Counted from the stretch's first letter, positions 8,525 through 16,170 are shown. The stretch: DNA of 24,490 bases from an uncultured Oscillospiraceae bacterium (GCA_910579125.1 CAJTTH010000016.1:41028-65517), one strand, 5' to 3'. Notes: generated by a model not told the origin, from the sequence alone. Numbers and translations are program-made.

Positions 8525-10048
8525 TTAACCCAAGAGCTGAAGAATGCTCTGCGGCTGCTGATTTGCCTGTGCGAGCATAGACTGTGCAGCCTGCTGCAGA
8601 ATGTTGTACTTGGTGTAGTTCATCATCTCGGATGCCATATCGGTATCGCGGATGTTGGACTCTGCTTCCTGCAGGTTGGTGGAAGTCGTGGTCAGGTTGT
8701 CGATCTTGTGCTCAAGTCTGTTCTGCATAGCACCGAATGTTGCACGAACCATAGAAACCTTATTGATAGCGTTATCAATGTGGTCAATAGCCTCGTTAGA
8801 CTTTTCAGCAGTTACAAGAGAAAGCTGTGCAGTACCAAGACCGCGAGCGGAGATATCGAGGTCAGCGTTCAGATCGCCGATACCGGAAGTAACATACTCA
8901 AACGTAAAGTCAACAGCGTCCTTGGAGCGAGCGCCCGTCTGGAGCGTAATGCTGTCGGAGTAGGTGAGGTTACGTCTGCCGTGCTCAAATGCATCGGAAA
9001 CAGAAACGCCCTTCTTAAGGTTGATATGACCAACAACCGGAGCAGTCGCTGTAATACCGCCGGCAGTTACAACGCCGCCGGTACCCAGATGATATGTCTG
9101 AGCAACAACAACGCTAAATCCGCCGGTTGCAGTACCGCCAAATGTAATCTTAGCACCGGTGTCCATAGTTGTCATAGCACTACCGGTTCCATTAACAATA
9201 GCACTTATTGTACCATCGTTCTTCCATTGAACGTTGAACTTCTGACCATAAATTGTGATTTCAGAAGTGTCTTCATTGATAGCCAGTCTCGTGGTTGCTG
9301 TAATTGCACCAGCCCAGATAACGCCACCCTGAGCGAGTGTGCTGCCGGTAGCAGAAATAGCTGTTGTAGCCGAATAAGTTGTATCACCAACCGAAACAGT
9401 GCCGTTTGTCAGCGTACCGTTGGTAACTGTCTGGAACTGACCGCCCTTAACAGTAATCGAAACGCCGTCAACGTTGATGGTACCGTTTCCGCCCCAGTCA
9501 ACAAAGCCGTTTACGCCGCCCTTATAGGATACAGCGGAAGCGGGATCGTCAACAGCATTTGTAGCAACAGCGGGTTTGCCTGCAATAGTCTTATTGTTTG
9601 CAGCAACAGAACCGTCAGCCATAGTACCGCCGTTCAGAGCAAGACGACCGTTGAAGTCGGTGTCAGCAATCTGGTTCAACTCATCGTTGAGCTGATCGAA
9701 CTCGAGCTGGATAGCGTCACGGTCGGTGGTGTTATCATAAGTACCGTTAGCGGACTCGGAAGCAAGCTCCTTCATTCTCTGAAGAATGTTCTGGGTCTCC
9801 TGAGCAGCACCCTCGTAGGTCTGGATCATGTTGATACCGTCCTGAGAGTTACGAACTGCCTGGTTCAAACCGCGGATCTGAGATCTCATCTTCTCGGAAA
9901 TAGCCAGACCTGCAGCGTCGTCGCCTGCACGGTTAATTCTGTAGCCGGAAGCGAGCTTTTCGGAGCTCTTCTTAAGACCTGCAACGTTGGTGTTCAGTTT
10001 GTTGTACGCGGTCAACGCGTTAAGGTTGTGTTGTACTACCATTCCCAT
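8525..10048 (-). CDS. fliC: Flagellin
   Basis: This is the filament subunit, 507 residues. The N-terminal D0/D1 region (about 1-150) is textbook: VVQHNLNALTAYNKLNTN, SSEKLASGYRINRAGDDAA, AISEKMRSQIRGLNQA and DTDFNGRLALNGG. The C-terminal region (about 405-507) ends with SNIRDTDMASEMMNYTKYN, ILQQAAQSMLAQANQQ and SILQLLG. The middle (about 150-390) is a Gly/Thr/Ala/Val-rich surface domain with many Ser and Thr that could carry O-glycans. The ATG at 10048 has a GGAGG 9 bp upstream; the next in-frame ATG two codons on is too far. A sigma-28 promoter lies upstream and a terminator downstream, so it is a monocistronic late flagellar gene. The adjacent glycosyltransferases suggest that this flagellin is glycosylated. 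Confidence 0.97.
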   Translation of the reverse strand: MGMVVQHNLNALTAYNKLNTNVAGLKKSSEKLASGYRINRAGDDAAGLAISEKMRSQIRGLNQAVRNSQDGINMIQTYEGAAQETQNILQRMKELASESANGTYDNTTDRDAIQLEFDQLNDELNQIADTDFNGRLALNGGTMADGSVAANNKTIAGKPAVATNAVDDPASAVSYKGGVNGFVDWGGNGTINVDGVSITVKGGQFQTVTNGTLTNGTVSVGDTTYSATTAISATGSTLAQGGVIWAGAITATTRLAINEDTSEITIYGQKFNVQWKNDGTISAIVNGTGSAMTTMDTGAKITFGGTATGGFSVVVAQTYHLGTGGVVTAGGITATAPVVGHINLKKGVSVSDAFEHGRRNLTYSDSITLQTGARSKDAVDFTFEYVTSGIGDLNADLDISARGLGTAQLSLVTAEKSNEAIDHIDNAINKVSMVRATFGAMQNRLEHKIDNLTTTSTNLQEAESNIRDTDMASEMMNYTKYNILQQAAQSMLAQANQQPQSILQLLG

Positions 10049-10072
10049 AGTAAAAATCCTCCTTGAATTTGG

Positions 10073-10106
10073 TTGCCCCGTATTACGGAATCATTCCGAG
10101 GGGCAA
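10073..10106 (-). promoter_or_regulatory. Nested hairpin in the flagellin mRNA leader
   Basis: TTGCCCC at 10073-10079 pairs with GGGGCAA at 10100-10106, and inside it CGGAA (10086-10090) pairs with TTCCG (10094-10098). The structure ends about 8 bp before the flagellin Shine-Dalgarno region. It could influence translation or stability of the flagellin mRNA, as leaders of abundant flagellin messages often do. The function is inferred. Confidence 0.55.
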
Positions 10107-10146
10107 TTTTAATGGTTTTTTTCCTTGTTGTCGACTTAAGGAATTT

Positions 10147-10160
10147 CAGCTTTTCAGCTG
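10147..10160 (-). promoter_or_regulatory. 5'-terminal hairpin of the flagellin transcript
   Basis: CAGCT (10147-10151) and AGCTG (10156-10160) form a 5-bp stem with a 4-nt loop. The predicted transcription start from the sigma-28 promoter is near 10165, so this hairpin would lie at the extreme 5' end, where such stems can protect mRNA from decay. Confidence 0.4.
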
Positions 10161-10171
10161 TCACAAATATT

Positions 10172-10198
10172 ATATCGGCTCATTTTTCAGAAACTTTA
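10172..10198 (-). promoter_or_regulatory. Sigma-28 (SigD/FliA-type) promoter of flagellin
   Basis: On the minus strand TAAAGTTT (10198-10191) is followed by an 11-bp spacer and GCCGATAT (10179-10172). This matches the flagellar sigma-28 consensus (TAAAGTTT, 11 bp, GCCGATAA) at 15 of 16 positions. The predicted leader is about 115 nt. It places flagellin under late flagellar control. Confidence 0.93.
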
Positions 10199-10389
10199 GC
10201 TTTTTTCTGAAAATTTTTCGGATTTTTTGAGTTTTCTCATTGTTTCCTATTATAATATAGCTTTGTTTTAATTTTAAAAAATCACAAAAAGCAAAGAAAT
10301 GTGCATCTACCCAACGGTTTAGAGATAGTAATTTTTGTATTATTTTCAGTTATGCCGCAAGTACAACACAACTTATAATGCACTGAAAG

Positions 10390-10500
10390 TGCAACATCTG
10401 CGGCACCGATATGGCAAGCGAGATAATGAGCTGCATAAAGTGCAACATTCGGAAGCGGGCAGCTCAGTCGATGCTCACACAGGCAAATCAGCGCCCGTAT
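10390..10500 (+). pseudogene. Decayed 3' fragment of a second flagellin gene
   Basis: In the frame of the ATG at 10411 the sequence reads CNICGTDMASEIMSCIKCN and then IRKRAAQSMLTQANQRP. The intact flagellin end reads SNIRDTDMASEMMNYTKYN and ILQQAAQSMLAQANQQP. The match is clear in protein and DNA, but it starts after a stop codon at 10384-10386, the last residues are lost, and no upstream flagellin coding sequence remains. It lies on the opposite strand to the intact gene, about 340 bp upstream of it, and still has a terminator about 50 bp downstream. It is a remnant of an inverted or divergent flagellin paralogue. Confidence 0.85.
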
Positions 10501-10550
10501 AGCGGCATTTTTATTATACCGCATTTGTCGGAAATTGTCATCGAACACCG

Positions 10551-10575
10551 AAAGCGCTCACGGGCGCTTTTTTTC
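10551..10575 (+). terminator. Rho-independent terminator after the flagellin remnant
   Basis: AAAGCGC (10551-10557) and GCGCTTT (10564-10570) form a 7-bp stem with a 6-nt loop, followed by a T run to 10574. It sits upstream of the aspartate kinase promoter and is best explained as the surviving terminator of the decayed plus-strand flagellin gene. Confidence 0.8.
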
Positions 10576-10584
10576 TTTAACCTA

Positions 10585-10613
10585 TTGCATTTTAACGCGA
10601 TTTATGGTACAAT
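10585..10613 (+). promoter_or_regulatory. Sigma-A promoter of the aspartate kinase operon
   Basis: TTGCAT (10585-10590), a 17-bp spacer and TACAAT (10608-10613) fit the housekeeping promoter pattern. The start site would be near 10620, giving a leader under 30 nt, too short for a lysine riboswitch or other attenuator. Confidence 0.75.
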
Positions 10614-10646
10614 AAGATGTATATATTATCTGAAAGGTATGGTTTT

Positions 10647-11978
10647 ATGGGTAAAGTAGTTAAGTTCGGCGGCAGCTCGCTTGCCGACGCAAAGCAGTTC
10701 AAGAAAGTCGCGGACATTATCCGCGCCGACGCCGAGCGCGTTTACGTCGTGCCGAGCGCGCCCGGAAAGCGCTTCTCCGACGATACCAAAGTCACCGACC
10801 TGCTGTATCAGTGCTATGAGCGCACACTCACGGGAGAGGATTTCGCAAAGGCGTTTCAGCCCGTCCGCGAACGTTTTGACGGCATTATCGGAGAACTCGG
10901 TCTGTCGCTCTCGCTTGAGGAGGAGTACGTCAAGATCGGCACGGACTTCCGCAACGGCGCAAACCGAGATTACGCGGCTTCGCGCGGCGAGTACCTCAAC
11001 GGTATTATCCTCGCGGATTACCTCGGCTACAAGTTTGTCGACGCGGCTAAGGGCATTTTCTTCGACAACAAGGGCAATTTCGACAGCGATATCACAAACG
11101 CTTGTCTCGGTGCTATCCTCGAGAAAACTCCCAAAGCGGTCATTCCGGGATTTTACGGCGCAATGCCCGACGGTTCGATCAAGACGTTTTCGCGCGGCGG
11201 CAGCGATTTCACGGGCTCGGTAGTCGCTAAGGCGGCGGGGGCTTCGCTGTACGAAAACTGGACGGACGTAAGCGGCTTTCTGGTTGCCGATCCGAGGATC
11301 GTCGACAAGCCCGAGGGCATCGAGGTCATCACATACTCGGAGCTGCGCGAGCTGTCGTACATGGGCGCGGGCGTGCTCCACGAGGACGCTATATTCCCCG
11401 TAAGAAGCGCGAATATCCCGATCAACATCAAGAACACCAACGCTCCCGATGACGCGGGAACGCTGATTGTTCCGAGCGCGAAGAACGCTCCCGCAAAGTA
11501 TCTGATAACGGGTATCGCGGGCAAAAAGGACTTTTCGGTAATCTCAATCGAAAAGGACAGAATGAACTCCGAAAAGGGCTTTATGCGCAGAATGCTGCAG
11601 GTCCTCGAGAACCACGGCATTTTCCCCGAGCATATGCCGACGGGTATTGACACGGTTTCTGTTGTCGTAAATTCGCACGAGCTTGACGGGCAGCGCGAGA
11701 AGCTCGCTCAGCGGCTGAAAGAGGTGGCGCGTCCCGACCATTTTGAGATAATCGACGGACTGGCGCTGATAGCGGTCGTTGGTCGCGGAATGAAGTCCGC
11801 AAAGGGCACGGCGACAAGAGTTTTCGCGGCGCTCTCTCACGCGGATATCAACATCAGAATGATAGACCAAGGTTCAAGCGAGCTGAACATCATTGTCGGC
11901 ATTGACGAAAAGGACTTTGAAAAGGCTATCCGCGTCATTTACGATATGTTCATACTGAGCGAACAGGCGGAGAAATGA
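10647..11978 (+). CDS. lysC: Aspartate kinase
   Basis: This enzyme phosphorylates L-aspartate, the first step towards lysine, diaminopimelate, threonine and methionine. It has 443 residues from the ATG at 10647, which follows AAAGG by 9 bp; the earlier in-frame ATG at 10617 lies at the predicted transcription start. The kinase signature KFGGSSLAD is at residues 6-14, ASRGEYLNG at 111-119, GFYG at 168-171 and FSRGGSDFTG at about 181-190. Two C-terminal ACT domains follow from about residue 292, with IDTVSVVV in the first and GRGMKSAKGTATRVFAALS, then INIRMIDQGSSELNIIVGI in the second, so feedback inhibition by an amino acid is likely. It is the first gene of a four-gene operon. Confidence 0.95.
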   Translation: MGKVVKFGGSSLADAKQFKKVADIIRADAERVYVVPSAPGKRFSDDTKVTDLLYQCYERTLTGEDFAKAFQPVRERFDGIIGELGLSLSLEEEYVKIGTDFRNGANRDYAASRGEYLNGIILADYLGYKFVDAAKGIFFDNKGNFDSDITNACLGAILEKTPKAVIPGFYGAMPDGSIKTFSRGGSDFTGSVVAKAAGASLYENWTDVSGFLVADPRIVDKPEGIEVITYSELRELSYMGAGVLHEDAIFPVRSANIPINIKNTNAPDDAGTLIVPSAKNAPAKYLITGIAGKKDFSVISIEKDRMNSEKGFMRRMLQVLENHGIFPEHMPTGIDTVSVVVNSHELDGQREKLAQRLKEVARPDHFEIIDGLALIAVVGRGMKSAKGTATRVFAALSHADINIRMIDQGSSELNIIVGIDEKDFEKAIRVIYDMFILSEQAEK

Positions 11979-12958
11979 TGTTTGTTGAAGAATTTAAGCG
12001 CGTTATTTTCGGATACGCCGACGACGTGCGAAGATATCTGTCGGGCGATAAGGCGGACTACGTTTACTGCGAACAGCATTCCAAGGAATGGGGCACGTTC
12101 GACAAAAATTACGCACGCCGTATGCGGCTTTGCTACGCGCTATATTATAATGTATGCGAGGTTCCCGACAAGGCGGCGCTCGTGCGCGAGCTGTTCGAGG
12201 AAGAGCTGAAGGATCGCGAAACAAACTCGTTTCAGGGTATCGGGGATAATCTCGAAATACTGACGAGTATGCTCGTGGAGCTTGGCGAGCCGCTCAAAAG
12301 CGATCTTTTCAAGCGCGCCAAAGACGCGAATTTCGACTGCGCGTGCGGTTACGAGCCGCGCGTTATCAAGCCGATTCCGTTTGACGAATTTACGCCCTAC
12401 GAATGTATATGCACTCTGTCCGATCTCGGGGAGACCGAGTGCGTGTGCAGGCTGACCGACGAATTCAAAAGCATGGAGCTCGAACTTAAAGGGCTAAAGC
12501 AATTGAAGTCTATCGCGAAATGGAACACAAAACGTTTGGACGATAAGGAATTTGCCGCAACAAAAATATACGAATTATTTCAAAAATCGCCGGAAATGTT
12601 TGACGAACAGGACGCGTTTTACGCGGTATACGACTACGCGGAAACGCTGCTTGAAAAGGGTGAAACAGCAGAAGCGCTTTCGGTTTTCAATGAGCATAAG
12701 GAGCGGTTCGGTTGGAGCAGGCGCGGCTTTTACAAGCTCGGCGCGCGACTTATCGCGGGCGGCGCGAACGCTCCCGAAAGGATATGGGCGGAAATTCTTC
12801 CTTATATAAATGACGATATGAAGAACGGCATGGCAGCTCTTGCAAACCGCGATGTGCTGCTTGCCGCTGCGGAGCGCGCGGGAGATACGCGAACAGCAAA
12901 AAAGCTGCAAAGGTATTTCGACAAAATGGAAAAGGAAAGACGGATAATTTTCGACTAA
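11975..12958 (+). CDS. Conserved-looking hypothetical protein with helical-repeat character
   Basis: The product has 327 residues and I do not recognise it. The first ATG overlaps the aspartate kinase stop (ATGA); a second ATG at 11978 is better spaced (5 bp) from the GGAG and may be the true start. There is no signal peptide or membrane segment. The N-terminal half contains a cysteine-rich patch (DCACGYEP, YECICTL, ECVCRL, about residues 112-152), possibly metal-binding or only coincidental. The C-terminal half is amphipathic helix, with EFAATKIYELFQKSPEMF and FYAVYDYAETLLEKGETAEA, which resembles a TPR-like repeat. GC-rich codon use matches its operon neighbours, so it is probably a native gene. 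The function is unknown. Confidence 0.8.
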   Translation: MMFVEEFKRVIFGYADDVRRYLSGDKADYVYCEQHSKEWGTFDKNYARRMRLCYALYYNVCEVPDKAALVRELFEEELKDRETNSFQGIGDNLEILTSMLVELGEPLKSDLFKRAKDANFDCACGYEPRVIKPIPFDEFTPYECICTLSDLGETECVCRLTDEFKSMELELKGLKQLKSIAKWNTKRLDDKEFAATKIYELFQKSPEMFDEQDAFYAVYDYAETLLEKGETAEALSVFNEHKERFGWSRRGFYKLGARLIAGGANAPERIWAEILPYINDDMKNGMAALANRDVLLAAAERAGDTRTAKKLQRYFDKMEKERRIIFD

Positions 12959-12975
12959 CGCCGAAAGGAGACCTT

Positions 12976-13803
12976 ATGAGCAGAGCAGACGACGTTTTTA
13001 TACAGAATTGCCGTGATATTCTGGAGAACGGCGTATCCGACGCGGATATGCACGTCCGCCCGCACTGGGAGGACGGCACGCCCGCGCATACGATAAAGAA
13101 ATTCGGCGTGGTGAACAGGTACAACGTCGGCGAGGAATTTCCGCTTATGACCCTGCGGCGCGTTTACTACCGCTCGGCGATAGACGAGGTGTTGTGGATA
13201 TATCAGAAGAAGTCCAACAACGTACGCGAGCTGACGACGCATATCTGGGACGCTTGGGCGGACGAAAACGGCTCTATCGGCAAGGCTTACGGCTATCAGA
13301 TGAGCGTTAAGCATAAGTTTCTCGAGGGCGAAATGGATCAGGTCGACAAGGTGCTTCACGACCTGAAAAACGACCCCGCTTCAAGGCGGATAATGCTGAA
13401 TATGTACAATTACGCCGACCTGAACGAAATGGCGCTTGCTCCGTGCGCGTATTCGTTCACGCTGAACGTGAGCGGCGGCAGGCTCAACGCGATACTTAAT
13501 CAGCGCTCGCAGGATATGCTTGCGGCGAATAACTGGAACGTCTGTCAGTACGCCGCGCTGCTGATAATGTTCGCGAAGTCAAGCGGACTGGAGGCGGGCG
13601 AGTTGGTGCACGTTATCGCCGACGCGCATATTTACGACCGTCACGTCGATATTATAAAACGGCTTATCGAAAAAGAGCCGTTTCCCGCCCCCGAAATGAG
13701 AGTGGAGGATATCACGGATTTTTACAAGTTCACGCGGTACAGTTTTACGGCGGAGAACTATCGGTATCATGAGTTTGACGAGACTATTCCCGTCGCAATT
13801 TGA
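12976..13803 (+). CDS. thyA: Thymidylate synthase (folate-dependent, ThyA type)
   Basis: It makes dTMP from dUMP using methylene-tetrahydrofolate. The length of 275 residues is normal and the start follows an AAAGGAG site. Family marks are DGTPAHT (33-39), WIYQKKSNNV, SRR (136-138, phosphate-binding arginines), the nucleophile Cys157 in ALAPCAYSF, NQRSQDM (175-181), WNV with Asn188, and HIYDRH (218-223). The residue after the catalytic Cys is Ala, whereas E. coli ThyA has PCH. From memory, Bacillus subtilis ThyA also lacks that His and has PCVYE, so this protein belongs with that subgroup and is probably active. Its link to the flanking genes is unclear; it may simply share a housekeeping operon. 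Confidence 0.94.
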   Translation: MSRADDVFIQNCRDILENGVSDADMHVRPHWEDGTPAHTIKKFGVVNRYNVGEEFPLMTLRRVYYRSAIDEVLWIYQKKSNNVRELTTHIWDAWADENGSIGKAYGYQMSVKHKFLEGEMDQVDKVLHDLKNDPASRRIMLNMYNYADLNEMALAPCAYSFTLNVSGGRLNAILNQRSQDMLAANNWNVCQYAALLIMFAKSSGLEAGELVHVIADAHIYDRHVDIIKRLIEKEPFPAPEMRVEDITDFYKFTRYSFTAENYRYHEFDETIPVAI

Positions 13804-13868
13804 TGCCGTTCAAGGACTGTTTAAAGGCAGCATTGGGAAAGAACACGATTACGGGAAAAGAGGACATT

Positions 13869-15776
13869 ATGTCGGAAGAAAAAAAATTAGCGCTGCTTAT
13901 AGACAGCGATAACGTTTCCGCTAAGTACGCGCAGTTTATCGTTCAGGAGGCGTCGAAATACGGCGAGCTGACGATAAAGCGCATTTACGGAGACTGGGAA
14001 AAAAACAACACGGGCTGGAGAATACCCGCCATGAACAACTCCATTATGCCCGTTCAGCAGAACAGCTATATTGCGGGTAAGAACGCTACGGATTTCTCGA
14101 TGATAATCGACGCTATGGATATTCTGTATACCTACAGCGTCGACGGCTTTGTGCTGGTGACGAGCGACAGCGATTTTACGCGGCTCGCTATCCGCTTGCG
14201 CGAGGCGGGCAAGCTGGTTATCGGTATCGGCGAGGTGAAAACGCCGCTCGCGTTTACGTCGAGCTGCCATAAGTTCAGCTACCTCAACCGTATTTGCGCG
14301 AATGTCGGCGACGAATACGACGAGAAAACACTCCGCAGGGCGGTGTTGGATTTTGTCCGCGAGAACGACGACGGACGGCTCGACCTTATGAAGATCGACT
14401 CCTACCTCACATCGCGCTACGGGAACATCGACTACGCGGCACTCGGCTACAATCGGCTGTCCATGTTCATCAGCAGCTTTCCCGAGCTTCGCCGCAACAG
14501 CAACTACGTCACGCTCCGCAAGGGTACGGCGGTCAAGGCGAAACCCGCTGCCGCCGAGAACATTCCCTCGGAAAAGGACATCACCAACGTTATCGTTGAA
14601 TACCTCGGACGGCAAAACGGCGGTAAGGACGATATCTCGCGCGTTGCGGAGCATGTTACGCGCAGCTTCGGGAAGATCGACTTTTCGAAGTTCGGCTCTA
14701 AGCGTTTCGCGAAATTTATCGACAAGCAGTCCGTGCTGAAGCGCGAGAACAACACGGTAATGCTGAATGCCGCAGAGAGCGTTCCCGAAATGGCGGAGAA
14801 AGCCCCCGAGAAGCCTGTCGAGCTTGTTGAGAAAATATCGGGCAAGCCTATCGAGGAGATCGTCGAGAAGATCGCGAAGAGGCAGCCCAAGCCCGTTACA
14901 GCCACCCCGAGCGCTTCCGTTAAGACGATCCACATCAATCCGCAGATATTCACCATGGAGGTGCAGAAGTACGCTGCGGAGAATATGCCGAACGGCGGAA
15001 ATCTCGGTCAGCTTAACAATATGCTGCTCGACAAGTACGGGAAGAATTACATCGCGGAGCTTGGATTTGCCGATTTCGCGGCGGCGGTAGCGTCCGTTTC
15101 GGGAGTGACCGCGAAGAAAAATCTCGTGTACTCGGCTAAAGTTGAAAAGCCCGAAAAGGCGAAAATCGCCGACAAACCCGTGATCGCCGAAAATACTGAA
15201 AAGACGGAAAAGATCGAGAGCTCCGAAAATCAGCCCAAAAAGCGCGGCAGAAAGCCCAAGAACGTTGAGCAGTCCGCGAAAACCGAGGAAAAGCCCGTTG
15301 AAGCTCCTGTTGAGGTTGTTGAAACCGAACAGCCCGAAGAACCTTCCGCGCCGCAAAAACCCGATATATGCTCCATTATCCGCGAGGTTCACGCGTTCGC
15401 GGTGCAGAACGAGAACAAAGGTTCGCTTGCCGTTCTGGGAGGGTATTTCACGAAAAAGTACGGCAGAGGTTATCTGAAAGAGCTTGGGTTCACGACGATG
15501 AAAAAACTGATCGCGTCTGTTATCGGTGTGAGCGTGAAGAACAACGTCGTTGTTATCGACGGTGATTTCCTCGAGCGCACAGAGCGAATAGAGCAGTTCG
15601 TCAACGACTTTGCGCGCGGCGAGGGCAGCCACAGTATAAAGGCGCTCAGCGCGCAGATCAAGAAGAACTTCGAGGGCTTTGATTTCGCGGAGTACGGTTA
15701 CGCGCGGTTCTCCGACTTTATCAACGCGATCGACGGTGTTCGCACGGACAGGTATCATGTCGTCGCGGTGGATTAA
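13869..15776 (+). CDS. NYN-domain (LabA/PIN-like) ribonuclease-like protein with five OST-HTH/LOTUS repeats
   Basis: The protein has 635 residues from the ATG at 13869, preceded by GAGG with 5-bp spacing; an in-frame ATG at 13803 touches the thyA stop but has no ribosome binding site. Residues about 5-145 are a NYN domain with acidic clusters LLIDSDNVS (9-17), ATDFSMIID (about 73-81) and TSDSDFTRLA (98-107), the expected metal-binding catalytic sites. Five winged-helix OST-HTH/LOTUS-like units follow at about 152-218, 235-300, 357-424, 499-565 and 572-634. Each has a long first helix, a SRYGNIDYAALGYNRL-like core and a final strand pair. The third linker carries an AT-hook-like KKRGRKPKN (about 457-465). 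LOTUS domains bind RNA, so an RNA-processing or RNA-silencing role is likely. It is the last gene before a terminator. Confidence 0.88.
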   Translation: MSEEKKLALLIDSDNVSAKYAQFIVQEASKYGELTIKRIYGDWEKNNTGWRIPAMNNSIMPVQQNSYIAGKNATDFSMIIDAMDILYTYSVDGFVLVTSDSDFTRLAIRLREAGKLVIGIGEVKTPLAFTSSCHKFSYLNRICANVGDEYDEKTLRRAVLDFVRENDDGRLDLMKIDSYLTSRYGNIDYAALGYNRLSMFISSFPELRRNSNYVTLRKGTAVKAKPAAAENIPSEKDITNVIVEYLGRQNGGKDDISRVAEHVTRSFGKIDFSKFGSKRFAKFIDKQSVLKRENNTVMLNAAESVPEMAEKAPEKPVELVEKISGKPIEEIVEKIAKRQPKPVTATPSASVKTIHINPQIFTMEVQKYAAENMPNGGNLGQLNNMLLDKYGKNYIAELGFADFAAAVASVSGVTAKKNLVYSAKVEKPEKAKIADKPVIAENTEKTEKIESSENQPKKRGRKPKNVEQSAKTEEKPVEAPVEVVETEQPEEPSAPQKPDICSIIREVHAFAVQNENKGSLAVLGGYFTKKYGRGYLKELGFTTMKKLIASVIGVSVKNNVVVIDGDFLERTERIEQFVNDFARGEGSHSIKALSAQIKKNFEGFDFAEYGYARFSDFINAIDGVRTDRYHVVAVD

Positions 15777-15794
15777 ATCGGATTTTACAGACGG

Positions 15795-15826
15795 AAAGCT
15801 CCCCGTGACGGGGAGCTTTTGTTATT
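15795..15826 (+). terminator. Strong rho-independent terminator ending the aspartate kinase operon
   Basis: AAAGCTCCCC (15795-15804) pairs perfectly with GGGGAGCTTT (15810-15819) around a 5-nt loop, then TTTTGTTATTTT. It lies about 20 bp past the NYN gene stop. Confidence 0.92.
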
Positions 15827-15973
15827 TTATATGCGGCGCGGGTGTGGGGTGGTGAAGTCGTTATCGTTAACCGATTTAATTATTTAACGTATTTCGGCAA
15901 TTTCGCGACGGATTGAATTTGAATAGGCGTAAATGTAATAAAATGACAAATCTCTGCAATAACAGCTTTTTTA

Positions 15974-16170
15974 ACAGCATTTGACAATTATGCCGTAATA
16001 CCTGTAAAGAGCCTTTTCAAAAGTGTATATTCCGCCTTTGGTATCATGGATATTTGCAGCGTGTACATACACGGAAAGAATATTTCCCATAGTGTCTGTT
16101 GCCTGATCGGACTTGCTTTTATACAAATTTCTCCGGAGTGCCCGGGGCTTTAATGAACTTTTGCTTGGCT
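15974..16170 (-). pseudogene. Relic of an IS5-type transposase
   Basis: On the minus strand one frame reads LRRNLYKSKSDQATDTMGN, ILSVYVHAANIHDTKGG and IYTFEKALYRYYG before a stop. DTMGN.L.V.VHAANIHDTK is characteristic of the core of IS5-family DDE transposases, around the second catalytic Asp. Further upstream on the same strand, to about 16240, the frame continues but is broken by several stops. No terminal inverted repeats or target duplication were recognised. The relic occupies most of the 500-bp gap between the terminator at 15826 and the metal operon promoter at 16333; I see nothing else there. Confidence 0.8.

Noticed and set aside
8708..10066. A 452-codon open frame antisense to flagellin
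   Set aside because: Composition is low-complexity Ser/Asn/Val/Cys and mirrors flagellin codon bias; the sense strand is an unmistakable flagellin with promoter and terminator.
10282..10548. Minus-strand frame of 88 codons over the flagellin remnant
   Set aside because: It is antisense to the recognisable flagellin remnant and has no coding features.
10614..10646. Lysine riboswitch upstream of aspartate kinase
   Set aside because: The predicted leader is under 30 nt, too short for any riboswitch.
13887..15758. A 623-codon open frame antisense to almost the whole NYN gene
   Set aside because: It is a shadow produced by the codon pattern of the GC-rich sense gene. It has no ribosome binding site or recognisable domain, while the sense frame has clear NYN and OST-HTH motifs.
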